DNA of 64,000 nucleotides from Cantharellus purpuraceus. Lineage: Eukaryota; Basidiomycota; Agaricomycetes; Cantharellales; Hydnaceae. Below the pieces are notes generated by a model. The model saw nothing but the letters and a program-made list of their open reading frames with translations. It was not told the DNA's origin and made no database searches. Location: the NCBI GenBank assembly GCA_025174535.1, contig JALBUN010000004.1, positions 124,001 through 188,000 on the forward strand. Direction: 5' to 3'. Both the position numbers and the translations under genes were made by a program. This document shows, piece by piece, positions 45,436-57,274 of the stretch (the stretch's first letter is position 1; each line of letters begins with the position of its first letter).

Positions 45436-46284
45436 GGCGTGAAAGTGTATTTAATACGTGGATGGAGGTGCCAATGTGCGTGATGTACGTTGATTTGCGC
45501 TATAGGATCTGGATCAGTTCCGGACATGATCTCAAACAACATAGCTGACAACTCACCTTTGGACGTTAGATGACTGCAACCTCGATGACTTTCTACACTT
45601 TCCACTCTCAGACTTGAACACGAGGTCTACTGACTAGCGCTCTGCGGATCGTCGTCCAGATTCATGTTACGAAGCACCCAGTGCACGTCGAGCACTGTGG
45701 TAAGCGGACCCATTGAAAACCCACGATAACTACCCACTGAATTTAACTTTCAGCGGTTTTGTCATTAAAACATCCCCTCTGGAAAAAGCCACAGACAGAT
45801 GGGCTCACTTAGTTTCAGCAGTTTAATGAATGATTTTCAGTGGGTAAGGCACTGAACATATTCGTGGATAAATGACTGAATTCATACCCTGAGTGCATGC
45901 TTTTGAGATTTCAGTGACAATTACCTTGAAATCCCGACATACGTCAATAAAAATATGAGACTGACTTACAGGGAAAATTATACTGTGTGACTTCTTGTCT
46001 GCTGTCCTCCATCTCGCCTCTTTTCTTATATAGCAGGTACGGTGCTCATGTATAGTAGATCTATTCCACTGTGAAGAGATATAGATTAGCGGCTCGAAAA
46101 CCACCGTACGCATGATGACTTACAGGCACTAATTGTGAATATAGTTGAGGATCTGGTTCTTCTCATCTTGCCTGGATGCATTCAATTAACTGAGCACTGA
46201 ATCCTCACAATGATGAACTATGATTGAACCGCATGAGAAGCTCGTCTTCTGTGATGAGTGTGTCTCACAGAGTAAGCTTCTACC
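45436..46284. other. intergenic, no gene
   Basis: 3' flank of the amidohydrolase and AT-rich sequence; nothing recognisable. Confidence 0.5.
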
Positions 46285-46560
46285 ACATCTTCGAACTTAA
46301 GGGTGAGCGCAAGAGCTTCCGGGAGCTGATCGGACTCTGGGAGGCAAAGCACCCCGGGCGCCGCGCACAGGTCACGCAGCGCTCCACTGCGGAGACGCAC
46401 GAGTTCATCCATGGGCGGGCGAGTGCGTTGTTGGGGTTTATTCCCCGGGTATTTAGCCGGGGGAAGATGTTGGTGAGTGGGGAGTCAAGGTCTGTGGCCT
46501 ACGTGGGAGCCGGTGACGTGGGAGGATCTGATGCCGTGAAGTGTCTAGCACTGTTCTAGC
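46285..46560 (+). pseudogene. NmrA-like 3' fragment
   Basis: The peptide ERKSFRELIGLWEAKHPGRR and the following RSTAETHEFI match the last exon of the intact gene (59751-60860). The end is frameshifted (SRSVAYVG in place of NRLWPEWG). Its 3' flank (GATGCCGTGAAG.GTCTAGCAC) is also found after the pseudogene at 54635, so the two decayed copies share descent. Confidence 0.75.
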
Positions 46561-46963
46561 TGTGTCTCTTCAGAAGGACATTCTTTGACACGATGTCTAG
46601 GCTAGCTAATATAATTGTATTACTGTAATTACTATCAGCTGTATAATAAGAAGAGATGTTCCGGGACGTGGACGTATGATGTATCGAGGCTCTTCAATCA
46701 GTCAAGTGGCTTATAGTGGAATGGAGGGGGAAGGCAGATCCCGAAGCTGAACAGCTGTCAGCCGCTCTCGTTCAGCTCCACAAGCTCACTCACTCCCTGG
46801 CACACAGCGTACCACTTCTTCTCTTACGCGATGCTCTCTTCGGAGACTCGTGTCGAAGTGGCATAACTTCAACCCCCTGCATGCGCACTCAGCCATAGCT
46901 ACGAAGCGTACATACGAAGTATCGTGCTACGCCCAATGAAATATTACAAACAAGCACTCATCA
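46561..46963. other. intergenic, no gene
   Basis: About 400 bp; nothing recognised. Confidence 0.5.
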
Positions 46964-48635
46964 CTACACCTCTTGTTGACATTCTCCCCTGCTTATTGAC
47001 AGGGTTATTGCCCTTTCCTCGAAATATCTCTCTCGGATGTTGAGAAGCAGACGACTTCCTACTGCACAAGGTACAGCAACTGTCCAGCTAGAGTAGCATG
47101 CGTTAATGGATTAAGCAAGCACAGAACACGTCAAACGGTAGATTCACCCTATAGCAATTCCGTATGGTGAATGTAGTTTGGTGGGCAAAGCCCAAATAAT
47201 GCTATTCGCTAGTAGAGCTATAAAAATGCTGATAAAAGTTAGCAAGGACGGAGCGGCGAAGACACGACCTCCTACACCAAAAAATAATAAAGACTATGCA
47301 ATGTCAACACTACTACCAGTAAGCACTGCACTGAACATACCTGTCTCTAATGATCAAATGTAATAGATTGGAGCCCGTTCTGCTCTTGTAAATCCTCCAG
47401 CCTTCGTACATCATAAGAAACATGAGGATTGTTTCTAAGATAAGTGGGGGGGTCCAAGCGATAAATAAACCAGATGGGAGGAAGCTGTATTGGCATCCCA
47501 ACAAACCCGTTGCCATCTCCAGTTTCGCTGATTGTTTTGTGTCAGATTCCGAAGTCGAGACAGGGCATTTGTCTTACTCTGAAAAGCTGAGAGCCCTATA
47601 ATGGCCAAAACCAGACTGCTCAGGGTTGACATCAGCAGGAGGGTGATTAATACCAGAAGCAACCATTGATGTTGGTTATACACTGCATGGATCTGAGAAA
47701 GAGACAGTAAGACTGCAAACCGTCACCAGCGATCCATGAGGAGATAATCACCCGAAGTATAAGAATAACTAGAACATATCATGTAATCAGTGCATATAAG
47801 AATCATCAAAAAATCTTTATACTTTCAGCATTGGTAACAGCAATGGGCACCCTTAATATTATGGCGTCAAGATATGTTTATGGAAAGCGAAAAATAGACT
47901 TGGGACACACAAACCTCGGCCAAAGCCATGAGGTTTGCCCCCAGTCTTCTAAGGAGCTCTTCAGACATACAATACAGCTTCCCAGTGGGTGAACCTCCAG
48001 CAACTTGTGTATAAAGCCATATAAGCACAGATGTGATCTCTGTAATAACTGTAATACATACAACTTGAAAAATATTAGATAAACTCCATACAATGATCTG
48101 AGTCTCACCTCGGATGATAGAGGATACTGCAGAGTCCACACTAATTGTAGGACCATTGTTACAGTAACTTTAGTATTCTATGACACAGGCCTGGAACAAA
48201 GATTAGAACATACCGATCGTGATTGAAATAAGGGATAATATTCCAAAATAGCGATTCTGAGATGTTATCGGTATCATCAGATTAAGACGATCAGGTGCGA
48301 TACACACGAATAAGAAAAGGGCCTTTCCGAAGGACCAACGGCGCGTCCATACGAATTCAACCTGAGGGAAAGCATGTCAACGTCATTGCATCGTCAGTCG
48401 AGAGGACACATGCCTCGGTATCAAATGTAAGTGCTTCCGGAACAGTCCTCATCAGCTAAAACATCAAACATAATGCTCACTGCAAGCTTACCATAGTCAT
48501 ATAGAACCATCACAAGCGTCGCTAGTATTCCATACTTCGTGGATTCATCTGTAGGTATGTAGTCGTTCTAAGAAGGAGAGGTTGAAACGAGGTTGGACAC
48601 TCACAGCTTGCGGCATAAGATATATTGGAATCCAT
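46964..48635 (-). CDS. DUF6533-family membrane protein (copy F), possibly decaying
   Basis: Start MDSNISYAAS (ATG 48635); after a GTGAGT...CTACAG intron comes YESTKYGILATLVMVLYDY. Later segments are VEFVWTRRWSFGKALFLF, NRYFGILSLISI, a helix VVCITVITEITSVLIWLY (about 48060), LLVLITLLLMSTLSSLVLAI (about 47640), GCQYSFLPSGLF, MMYEGWRIYKSRTGS, and the end SRLLLNIRERYFEERAI to TAG 46964. The order equals copy D. A plausible full set of exons is present, but I could not confirm every splice site. A copia LTR sits 260 bp upstream. Confidence 0.55.
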
Positions 48636-48895
48636 TTTCGAAAGCGGGTTGGGTTTCAGAAGGTTGAGAAGACATTTTTGACTGGCTGCTCATGATATAT
48701 GATGCTCGCCAGGAGTGATCGTCGCCGCGCAGTTTGAAAGGCAGCTCAATAAAGATTCTATATAGGGTGCGGAAGGTTCCCATTTGCTACCAGCATCATG
48801 AATGAAAAACAATTTCATCGATGAGAGAATATCAGATGCAGCAAACATACGATGATCGATTGATTGATGTCAAGATTTCACATTATCCGGAGGTT

Positions 48896-49160
48896 TGTTG
48901 GAAGGAACGCGATTGCGCGTTCTGTTGGGTCCATGGCGGTCCACAAGCTTACACAGTTAGTTGCAGTTGCACTAACCATTTATGGATATGGCGCCGAACA
49001 GGTATATAATGATAGAAAATTTTCTTAGTAGAGTTTTTCAGTCTTCACACTATTGAGACTGAGGTTTGTACTACAGTTGCTCCCTTGGATTGAGTTATTT
49101 TCTAACATTCCTTTCTAGTCTCTCATTTCATAGCTCCCTCTACACTTAACTATTCCAACG
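48896..49160 (+). repeat. copia 5' LTR (265 bp) and primer site
   Basis: TGTTGGAA at the start and TTCCAACG at the end form an inverted pair. GGTTATGGGCCCC (49161-) follows directly and is a likely primer-binding site. Confidence 0.7.
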
Positions 49161-49204
49161 GGTTATGGGCCCCGTTGCCTAAGCCATAAGTCACTATTGA
49201 AGTC

Positions 49205-49969
49205 ATGTCTAATTCAACAACTACTCCACCCACTGACAAGCCATCAAACCGCCTCTATGACATTCCTTATCTAGACGATGATGGTTCTAATTACCAAGCA
49301 TGGAAATACCATGTACAAACTGTTCTTGAACTATGAGGTTTGTGGAAGGCTATTGAAGGCACTGAAGTGGGCAGTGAGCAGATCCATGATGCATGTGCAC
49401 AAATCATCCTGACTCTGAAGGATGAGCTGTTGAGTGGCATCATTGGAGTCACCTCAGCTAAGGAAGTTTGGGACAAACTCAGCACATGATATGAAGGGAA
49501 GGGCACACAGAAAGTTGCCTACCTTATTGGTGAACTGTTCTATAGTAGCCTAGTGGACACAGAGCCCCTCAAACCACAGATCAACAAGATGCATTGTACT
49601 GCTTGGACCCTTGCTGCACTCAAGAACAAAGTCAAAGACAACCTCGTTGCCATTGCCATCATCCCCTCCTTACTGGCTTCTTACTCCACTCTGCAGACAA
49701 TCCTCATGTCACAGGACACACAATCTACAGAAGACGTTATGGCAAAGATATATGCTGAAGAAGCTAGGAGATGGGAGACAGCTGCACAAGCCACATTCAT
49801 GGCAAGATTCTGCTCTGGGAACAAGCCCAAAAAGGGTGAACCTAAAGAGAAGAAGAAGCCACGCAAGAAGAAATGTGAAACATGTGGAAAACACCATAAT
49901 AGCAAGTGTAGAAAAGGGAGGATGCAAAAGAAGACAAGGCTGAAAAGGGCAAGGGTGATGCTGTTGTGA
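49205..49969 (+). pseudogene. copia gag with degenerate zinc knuckle
   Basis: ATG 49205; residues PYLDDDGSNYQAWKYHV and KEVWDKLST fit the copia gag family. TGA at 49334-49336 and 49487-49489 sit where relatives have Arg. A Lys-rich stretch and CETCGKHHNSKC form an atypical zinc knuckle. A frameshift near 49917 diverts the frame to the stop at 49967. Confidence 0.8.
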
Positions 49970-50029
49970 AGGTTGCACGGATTGAACCAGATGAACCTAA
50001 GCAAATTCAGCTCTTCAGACAAACTTGTG

Positions 50030-50416
50030 GCACGATGGCATATAACTCACAAATGGATCATAGACTCAGGTGCATCTGCAACCATGAGCCCTCATCATGG
50101 CTGGTTCTCCACTTACAGGAAACTTGAACCTCCACAGAAGGTTTGGCTTGGTGATGACCGCTGCATTCTAGCCATGGGTGAGAGCTGCCTAGCACTTGAG
50201 ATGGACCTTGGCAATCATCAGCTACATGTGATCATCCAACGGGTGCTACACATACCTGACATACAAGGAAATCTCCTATCTGTCTCAAGTCTGACCTGAA
50301 ATGGCCTATCCATCACCTTCAAACCTGATGGATGTCAAATCCTAAATCAGGATGGCATGTTAGTTGGACAGGCACGTATGGAAGGAGATCTATATGTACT
50401 GCATGCCCATGCACTC
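50030..50416 (+). pseudogene. copia protease and pre-integrase fragment
   Basis: WIIDSGASATMSPHHGW carries the aspartic protease DSG active site; ISGNLLSVSS-like IQGNLLSVSSLT follows and is cut by TGA at 50297-50299. The frame resumes with NGLSITF and GDLYVLHAHA until the junction with unit D. Confidence 0.75.
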
Positions 50417-52369
50417 TGTATGGGAACCTCCTTTTCCCTATCAAATTCTATTTATGCAGCACCAATGTGCTCTATTTCACTTTTACATTCCTAAATATCA
50501 GCATATACATAGTGCTTATGACGCTTATTTGGAAGGATGCTGTTGTGTGATATTCTGATGTATACAAGATGTACATCAGAATTTTAATAATGATCATAAA
50601 AATAGGGAGTTACAATCTGGATATCTTTAAAGATTTTGGATATCTGAGTTTTTTTGGATATCTTAAATTTTTATAAATATAAATATATATTTCATATTTT
50701 AATAAACTTTAAAAGATAAGATGTTTGTTATGGATGAACATAATTGTTTATATGAATATAACAGTAATGTATATATTAATATTATTGGTATAATATAGAA
50801 TATTTAGATATACAAATACCAGGTGAGGATTCAAGGTACATTACCAGTATAGTATAAGAAAGAATGAGTCAAAGAAATTAAGTGTAGCAGGAGTAGAATA
50901 TTCCCTTGAAACAGTTGCCACTGGTAAATGAAAAAAAAAAGAATTATTTTTGGGAATCATGTCAAAATATCAAAATATGTTTTAATATAAGTATATTATA
51001 TAAAATTTGAGGAAATGGGTTGTATATACATATTTGATGTATTTCTGAACAAGCGTCTATGCCTGGAATGGACTTATTCAAATATTCTCTATTTTTCCAT
51101 ATTTTTTCAGGAATATTCCATGCAGGACTTGGCCCAGAATGCTCTTATTCTGCTGTGCTACAGTTGTGGACCCATAGGCACCCACAAACCTTCCCACAGT
51201 CAGCACTCCACCTCTGGACCAGGCATTTGGCCTGAATTCAAGCTCAGATGTCTCTGATCAATAAGTAATCTGTAACTTGACAATCACAGCCTCTCAGGGC
51301 ACAATTTTTCATGGAGATCTTGACCTGAGATGTGGCTATCCATGACTGTGCAAACCAGTGCAGAAAACAGGGTGGATACCCTGCTTTTTGCCTGATCAGT
51401 GCCTAGTTCAGGGATCAGAGCAGGTGATTGATGATCAGATCAGCTGATTGGCCCTTTCCATAACATTCTAGCTGTTTCTATTATTAGATAGAACATTCCA
51501 GAACCATTATTCAGCTCCTGATCAGTGTTAATGCAGTGATCAGAACCTGTGATTGGCTTGGAATATTCTACCCCTTTCTTCCACCTTCTACAACCTTCCA
51601 GTAGTTTCCATCTATTAATAGGTAGAATATTCCAGAAGCATTATTCAGCCCCTGTAAATACAATATATAAGGAGGCCATTCTGCCTCTGAAATAGCAACA
51701 TATTCTACCACTTCTACCCATCTTCTGCACACCAGTGTGACTAGAGTGACATACAGTGTCATCCTCTATATCTCAGTAACTGTTGATTACCAGTTCAAGG
51801 TTCTTTTACAGTTGTGTAACTGTACTTGATTGCACTCAAGGTAGTGATATTCCTGCTTTGGGCATGAGTGTAGTATCTGCCTCACATGACTACGAATCTA
51901 CAGGGTGAGATTGTCTGTCAATAGTCCTGCCATTAGTGCTCTTGTTTAAGTTACTAGTGCGTACTGCCTTTGCAGAGCATTAGAAGCTTGAACTCGTGTG
52001 AAGCAGTTGCTAGACTACTTCACAGATCGCTGTTACCCGCTTCTGAGTGCCACTGGTTGGATGGTTGGATTCATCCACTTCCTTTAGCCTCTAAGTGCAT
52101 TCCCCTCTTTTTGGAATATCTGGACCCCTAAGCGTCCGTGAACTCTAGACTCTGGAAGTCTTATTCATTTCTTGCTGCTAAGAAATGTATTACCTTTCTG
52201 CGTATAGTCTGCATTGACCAATACAAAGGATTGTAACCAAAGTACAAACGTTAAATTGTTTCTGGAGTTGTGCTGCAGTAGGATTTGATATTCTTCTCAG
52301 CTGTTCATTCATGGAATTGTGGTGATTTAGAGTTTGCCCTAACACCATAATTTTGTGGGTTCCAAAACA
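50417..52369 (+). mobile_element. 1.4-kb terminal-inverted-repeat unit 'D', copy 2, carrying a MITE
   Basis: It begins TGTATGGGAACC and ends GGTTCCAAAACA like copy 1 (3162-6010). Removing the 536-bp insertion at 50521-51056 leaves about 1.41 kb. It has the same internal TATA-like tatataagg (51665) as copy 1 and is not interrupted by the gypsy relic found there. Confidence 0.65.
50521..51056 (+). mobile_element. 536-bp AT-rich MITE with TATG target duplication
   Basis: Absent from copy 1 of unit D, which gives an exact empty site of equal flank length. The ends are ACGCTTATT and, reversed, ACGCTTGTT. TATG occurs on both sides (50517-50520 and 51058-51061). It contains a perfect 11-bp inverted repeat (ATTCTGATGTA...TACATCAGAAT, 50552-50582) and long A/T runs, but no coding capacity. 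Confidence 0.75.
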
Positions 52370-53001
52370 CCTACCACCAGCCTTCTTGGTGTTGAGATCA
52401 AATACAATCAAAAGAAGTGGACCCTCAAGCTCTCCCAAAGACAATACATAGAGGATGTTGGCCTGCTACAAAATGTTGGACTGTAGACCAGCCTCCACCC
52501 CAATGGTCACTGGGACACAACTTAGTACTACAATGAGCCCGTCATCACCAGGTGAAGCGGAATCAATGAAAGGCATCCCATACATGAACCTCATTAAAAC
52601 CCTAAACTATCTGGCGGTGGCGATGCAGGATGGGAGGAGGAGCAATCTGTTGGATGAGCAAACTACAACCCGTTGTAACATTATCAACCACCGAGGCTGA
52701 ATTCATCGCAGCAGCAACAGTGGGGGCAGAGGCAGTTTGGCTAAGAAATTTACTCAACGAGATGGGAGTACAAATGCCTGGTCCGTCGTGCGTCTTTATG
52801 GATAATCAATCAGCAATGTCAGCAGCAAGGAATCCAGAGCATCATGGGCACATGAAGCATCTCGACCTTTGTTATTTCTGGCTTCGGGACAAGGTGGTAG
52901 CACGGGAAATAGAAGTGAAATACATACCCACTGGTGAAATGACAGCCAATCTCCTAATGAAGGCTCTTCCACGAGAAACGGTGGAGCGTCATAGAAAGTA
53001 A
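52370..53001 (+). pseudogene. copia reverse transcriptase end and RNase H
   Basis: LLGVEIKYNQKKWTLKLSQ, a frameshift near 52459, CRPASTPM, then after another shift STTEAEFIAAATVGAEAVWL, DNQSAMSAARNP and KHLDLCYFWLRDKV, the copia RNase H motifs. Stop at 52999-53001. Confidence 0.8.
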
Positions 53002-53046
53002 ATGTGATTGTCTTAGAGAGTATTCACACATCGTGTCAGGGGTGTG

Positions 53047-53605
53047 TTGAACGGTGACGCGATATGAGTCATCAGTTTGGTTTCATCTGGTCACCGGAGT
53101 CTGAACGAAGAATGGGATTTGTGGGCTCGTTCTTACGAACTATTGCCACGAATCCCAGATCCATACGGATCACATCTATTATCTTTCACTGCGTTTATTA
53201 GATTGATCCATCAGCAGTTTCCTCTCTATTGCAAACAGTGGAGTGCTGACCACGCCATCATGGTTCGCTAGGTAACTGATCCGAAGCAGGAGAGTTTGAC
53301 ATCGGAAGGGGAGGATGCTGGCGGTGATGAAGAGCTGTCACGCGCGGTTCTGAGCGCGTGTGTTTACTCTCATTACAGAGACAAGGTGCGAACGAGTGTG
53401 TGCGTATGTTCGTACCTGCACGTAGGCCCCAGGGGATGTCCATGATACTTCTCAGTCAGCGTAGACCCGTACGTACAGGTGCAGGCTCTTCCATATCTCC
53501 ACAAGTGTGCGCTGTCTCATGATGTGGTAGTAGTCAGTAACCGCATAGCCCCCTCTTCACCCTCAGATCACCTTATTTCTTTTGAGGTTTGAGGATTGCT
53601 GCAAC
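53047..53605. other. copia 3' flank, no gene
   Basis: Likely 3' LTR remnant from about 53046, its end not identified; otherwise nothing. Confidence 0.4.
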
Positions 53606-54635
53606 ATGACGTCCTACACCTCGTTTGCCATCGTCGAATATGGCCAAGTAGGGTCGCTTTTCGTTAGTGAATCTTAAAGTTTGAGGATGCCAGAGGCGAG
53701 AAAAAGTACCAGCTGCGCGCCCTAACTCGCACCAGAAGTCGCTCACTACATCACTTATTTCTTTCATGGAACGCCCACTCACGCGTCCACCCGCCCTCAG
53801 ACCGACAAACCGGAGCTAAAATCTCTCGTCTCCGAAGACGTCGACGTCCGTGCAGTGGACTATACCTCGCACCAGTCCATTACCGACCTATTACGCGGCA
53901 CAGATGTCGTCCTCTCTGCGCTGTGCGGCGACGGACTAGATATCCTGACGGACGTCAAATTGTTCATGCCCAGCGAGTACGAGAAAACACGCTCGGTCTC
54001 GTGCTTCCAAACGTGCGTTGGCAAGAAACTTTAGCCATTTTGATCGTTTGATTCCACGATCATCTCATTTTGGTGTGTGTGTGTTTTTTTGCAGACCTTG
54101 AATATGAAAGCGGATGCGCCGTGATGGATGGCATTGTGTTGAAAGACGCTCCAAAGTGCCGTATACGCTCTGTGGTTTATTTTATTTTATTTTTATTTTC
54201 ACTGGTGATTTGGCTAGAGTTGCTGCTCCCCGGCGAGGTTTGGGCTCATGGTGCGGTATTGACTTCAGCGCCGGCATATTTCGTCTCTTCTATCTGGCCT
54301 CTTCGACGCGTCACACATCCCCACGCTCGTTTCATCCCATTTATCGTGTACACCCCCTTCCTTGCTTACCACCCTCACGCGTACCCAGCTCGACAATACC
54401 GTCTTCCCGAACATGAAGGGCGGCGAGCGCCAAGAGCGAGCAGAGCGTCTGGGCGCTCATTGCGCCGCCGCATGAGGCGCAAAAGAAGTTTTCGTCTACG
54501 CGGCGCAGACGAGTGCATTGTTGAGCGGGTGTTTGGCCGCGGAGGTGGGGTGAGTTGGGGAGGCACATGAATGGTCTGTGCTGAGTGGGAGTCGGTGGCG
54601 ACGTGTGGGGGGCTCCGATGCCGTGAAGCGTCTAG
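53606..54635 (+). pseudogene. NmrA-like pseudogene, nearly full length
   Basis: It begins MTSYTSFAIVEYGQVGSLF, matching the intact gene at 60860. The first glycine of the nucleotide-binding loop is Glu, a 1-bp deletion at about 53664 shifts the frame, and the first intron donor GT is AG (53734). About 24 bp are missing near 53955 and later exons are scrambled. The introns are retained, so it arose by DNA duplication, not by reverse transcription. The unaffected middle reads VDVRAVDYTSHQS. Confidence 0.85.
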
Positions 54636-55823
54636 CACCGTTCTAGCCGTGTCTCTCTCCAATAATTTCTTTGGCTCTAGCTAATGTATAGTCATAAATT
54701 GATAAACGGCTGGATAATGCATCAGCGATCCTTGGACGCGGGTGCACTTTAGCTTTCTCTCTTATACAGTTGGTGCACCAACCTTCGATCGGTCTCCCTA
54801 CAAAATACCTTCCCCCTGAAACAAATGATACGGACGCCACCCTCGGCTGCCCCTCGGTAAAGAAAAAGTGCCTTCGATCGCAATATATACTAGGGGCATG
54901 GGAGTAAATAACACCAAGCGTGAGATCAGATGACACCCCACTCGACACCGTCCAGAATATCAACTTACGCCCCCCCAGATCCATTTCGGAAGATATGCAG
55001 CATTGGCCCACCGGGATCGTTGCCAATCTACAAAACCAGAACAGGGGAAAAAACGTGAGAGAGACACATACACACACACGCGACCTCCTCGGATCTCGAT
55101 TCTCGATTGGGGCCCCGATATCGGGTTTGGAGATGTGTATATTCATAGGTACATATGTTAAAAAAAGAGAGAGAGAAAGAAAGAATATAACTTCCGTGGA
55201 AACAGAATTAGATGTGCATATCATGTATGTACCAACACTGCTGACCGTACCCGAATACTCCGGCGCGCACCAGGAATGGCTGTGGATGAGCAAATACACT
55301 GTTCACAACTTGAATGTGGTGAGCGCCACACCAGACCGTCGGGCGGCATATGAGGCCAAAGAGTACTCAAGTACACACAAATACTTACACACATCCACCC
55401 CCCTTTCTCGCCACTCCCCTCATTCCCAGTCTTTAAAGCGACATCTGTCGCCTGTATTCAGTGTGCATCTAGACACAGCAAGAGAAGACAACAGCAGCCA
55501 CAACAACGAGAAACAAAACAAAACAAGAGAAAAAAGAAAAGAGAAAAAGAAACGACCGACGGAGACACTGCTGTTCCAAGGTTTTTTGAGCAGGAAATGA
55601 GGGGACGGGCACGGGAAGGATACCGGTACACATGAGCGAGAAACAAGAGCAGAAACAGAAAACGAGCGTGTGTGTGGTGTGTATTGTGCGGGCGCACATA
55701 TGCGTATGCAGTCACAAAACCAGGACAAAAAAAAAAGGTCAAGACGATCAACCCCCCAAAAGAGAGTCGCAGCATGAGATTCACTGTACAGAAAACAGTC
55801 ATGAGCAGGAGAGAACAAGTGAA
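54636..55823. other. intergenic, with simple repeats
   Basis: CA- and GA-rich tracts at about 55058-55082 and 55160-55190 and A-rich runs near 55500-55560. Long frames here (54643-55299 minus, 54920-55600 plus) look like base-composition artefacts. Confidence 0.5.
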
Positions 55824-57274
55824 TCACCCAGGCTGTCGACCCTCTGCCCAATCCAACGTTACACGTCCCACGCGCGGGATCTGCACTTGCGCCTGCAAAC
55901 AACAAACCTGTCCAAGACACCCGTGAGCAACAACATGCACAGCCGCGAAAAAAAAAACACACAACTCACACTCTCCGCCACCCGCTTATCCCGAAACTCA
56001 ATCCAAATCGTCCCATCCTGCGTCCGCCACATGCGGCTCACCTCGCCCAGCCCACCCGCCCACCGCCGCACCCCGTCCACCGCAAACTCATCGTCCATCC
56101 GTATCCCGCGCACCACCAGCCGCCGCTTTTTCGGGCCCAGCGACACGGGCACCGACACGCGTCGTTTTTTAACCGTCCCCCCCGGCGGCGGGATCTCGAC
56201 GACGACCGGTGGGCCGCCGACTTTGGGGCGGTAGGGATAGGGGGGCACGGGTGGCAGCGGGGGCACAGGCGGGGGCGGGGGCGGGGGTGGGAGCGAGTGC
56301 ACGGCGGGCGGCAGACGCGGTGAAGGCGGAGGCGGGGGGACAGGCGGGGACGGGAGCGGGGGCGGAAGCGGGGGGGGGAGGAACCCCTGCTTGATCTTTT
56401 GTCCAAACTGCGACACGACGGACCGCGTGCTGGCACTGGGGCCGGCGGCGTAGGTCTCGGGCTCCGTGGCGGCGGAGGTGGACGCGGAGGAGGTGCATGA
56501 GAAGTGAGAGGAGAGGGAGTGGATGGAGGGCGAGGTGCGGTGGCGGGTGGGCGAGCGGAGGAGGCGGGTGAACGGGTCAGGGACGGTGGAGGTGGCGGAA
56601 GTGGGTGGGGCGTGCGAGGGGTCGGGGCTTGGGGGTATGGTGGTGGTGGTGGTGGTGGGTGCTGGGGAGGAGACGACGCGCGTGAGCATGTGCGCGTGGT
56701 GTGTGTGCGGTGGGAAAGAATAGGGATGGGGCGTCAGGGTGTGGTGGTGCTGGCGGGTCACCGGTGCATGCCTTGTCAGCGACGCCAGCGGGTGCAGCGT
56801 CGTCGGCGAGGACGGGCCACGCTGCCCTGGAGTGCGGGGGCGCACACGGGGCTCGGGCTCTGCGCGCGGCGCGGCGCTGCGGGGGCGCTGTGGATCCGAG
56901 TGCGGACGAGGACCCGTCATCGCGGCGGCGGCGGCGGCGGCAGCAGCAGCACCACCCGCGGCCATGCGCCCACGACGGTCCTCCAACCCAAGCTGCAAAT
57001 CCCGCATGACAAACCGGAGCGCCATCTCGCGCTCAAACTCCTCGAGCTCCCAGTCGACCTCGGCGAGGCGGTCGTGCTGGCGGCGCGCGTGCGCCTCGTC
57101 CGAGTCGCGCACTGAGAGGGGGGACGGGGCCGCCTTGGGTTTTGGCTTTGATTTTTTTTTGGCAGGCGGGCCTGGGTGCATGGGGAGGGACTTGGCGGGG
57201 GAGGTGTGGTAGGGATATGAAGAGGGATCCTGGTCGCCTATCCAGCGCTGGATGCGGAAGGAAGGGGACTCCAT
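55824..57274 (-). CDS. Pro/Ala-rich protein with a small C-terminal domain, one intron
   Basis: Exons 57274-55970 and 55892-55824; intron 55893-55969 (77 bp, GTGAGT...TTGCAG), phase 0; 457 aa. The N-terminus MESPSFRIQRWIG is followed by a Lys/Pro-rich stretch, a helix VDWELEEFEREMALRFVMRD, an alanine run, long His/Ser/Thr/Pro-rich and polyproline regions, then a basic patch VKKRRVSVPVSLGPKKRRL. The folded end is TIWIEFRDKRVAES joined to AQVQIPRVGRVTLDW, which looks like the last strands of an RNA-recognition-type fold; this is only a resemblance. High GC. Function unknown. Confidence 0.7.

Larger units (their letters stand above)
48896..53046 (+). mobile_element. Ty1/copia element, interrupted and degenerate
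   Basis: 5' LTR, gag, protease, then a 1.95-kb interruption by unit D (50417-52369), then RT/RNase H to 53001 and a TGTTGAACGG at 53046 that may start the 3' LTR. Integrase and most of RT are missing. Frameshifts and three TGA codons make it inactive. Confidence 0.75.

Noticed and set aside
54643..55600. Long opposite frames of 218 and 226 aa
   Set aside because: Low-complexity, A-rich or repeat-driven sequence; no family resemblance.
56504..57212. Plus-strand frames up to 203 aa over the Pro/Ala-rich gene
   Set aside because: Arg/Gly-rich shadows of a GC-rich minus-strand exon.
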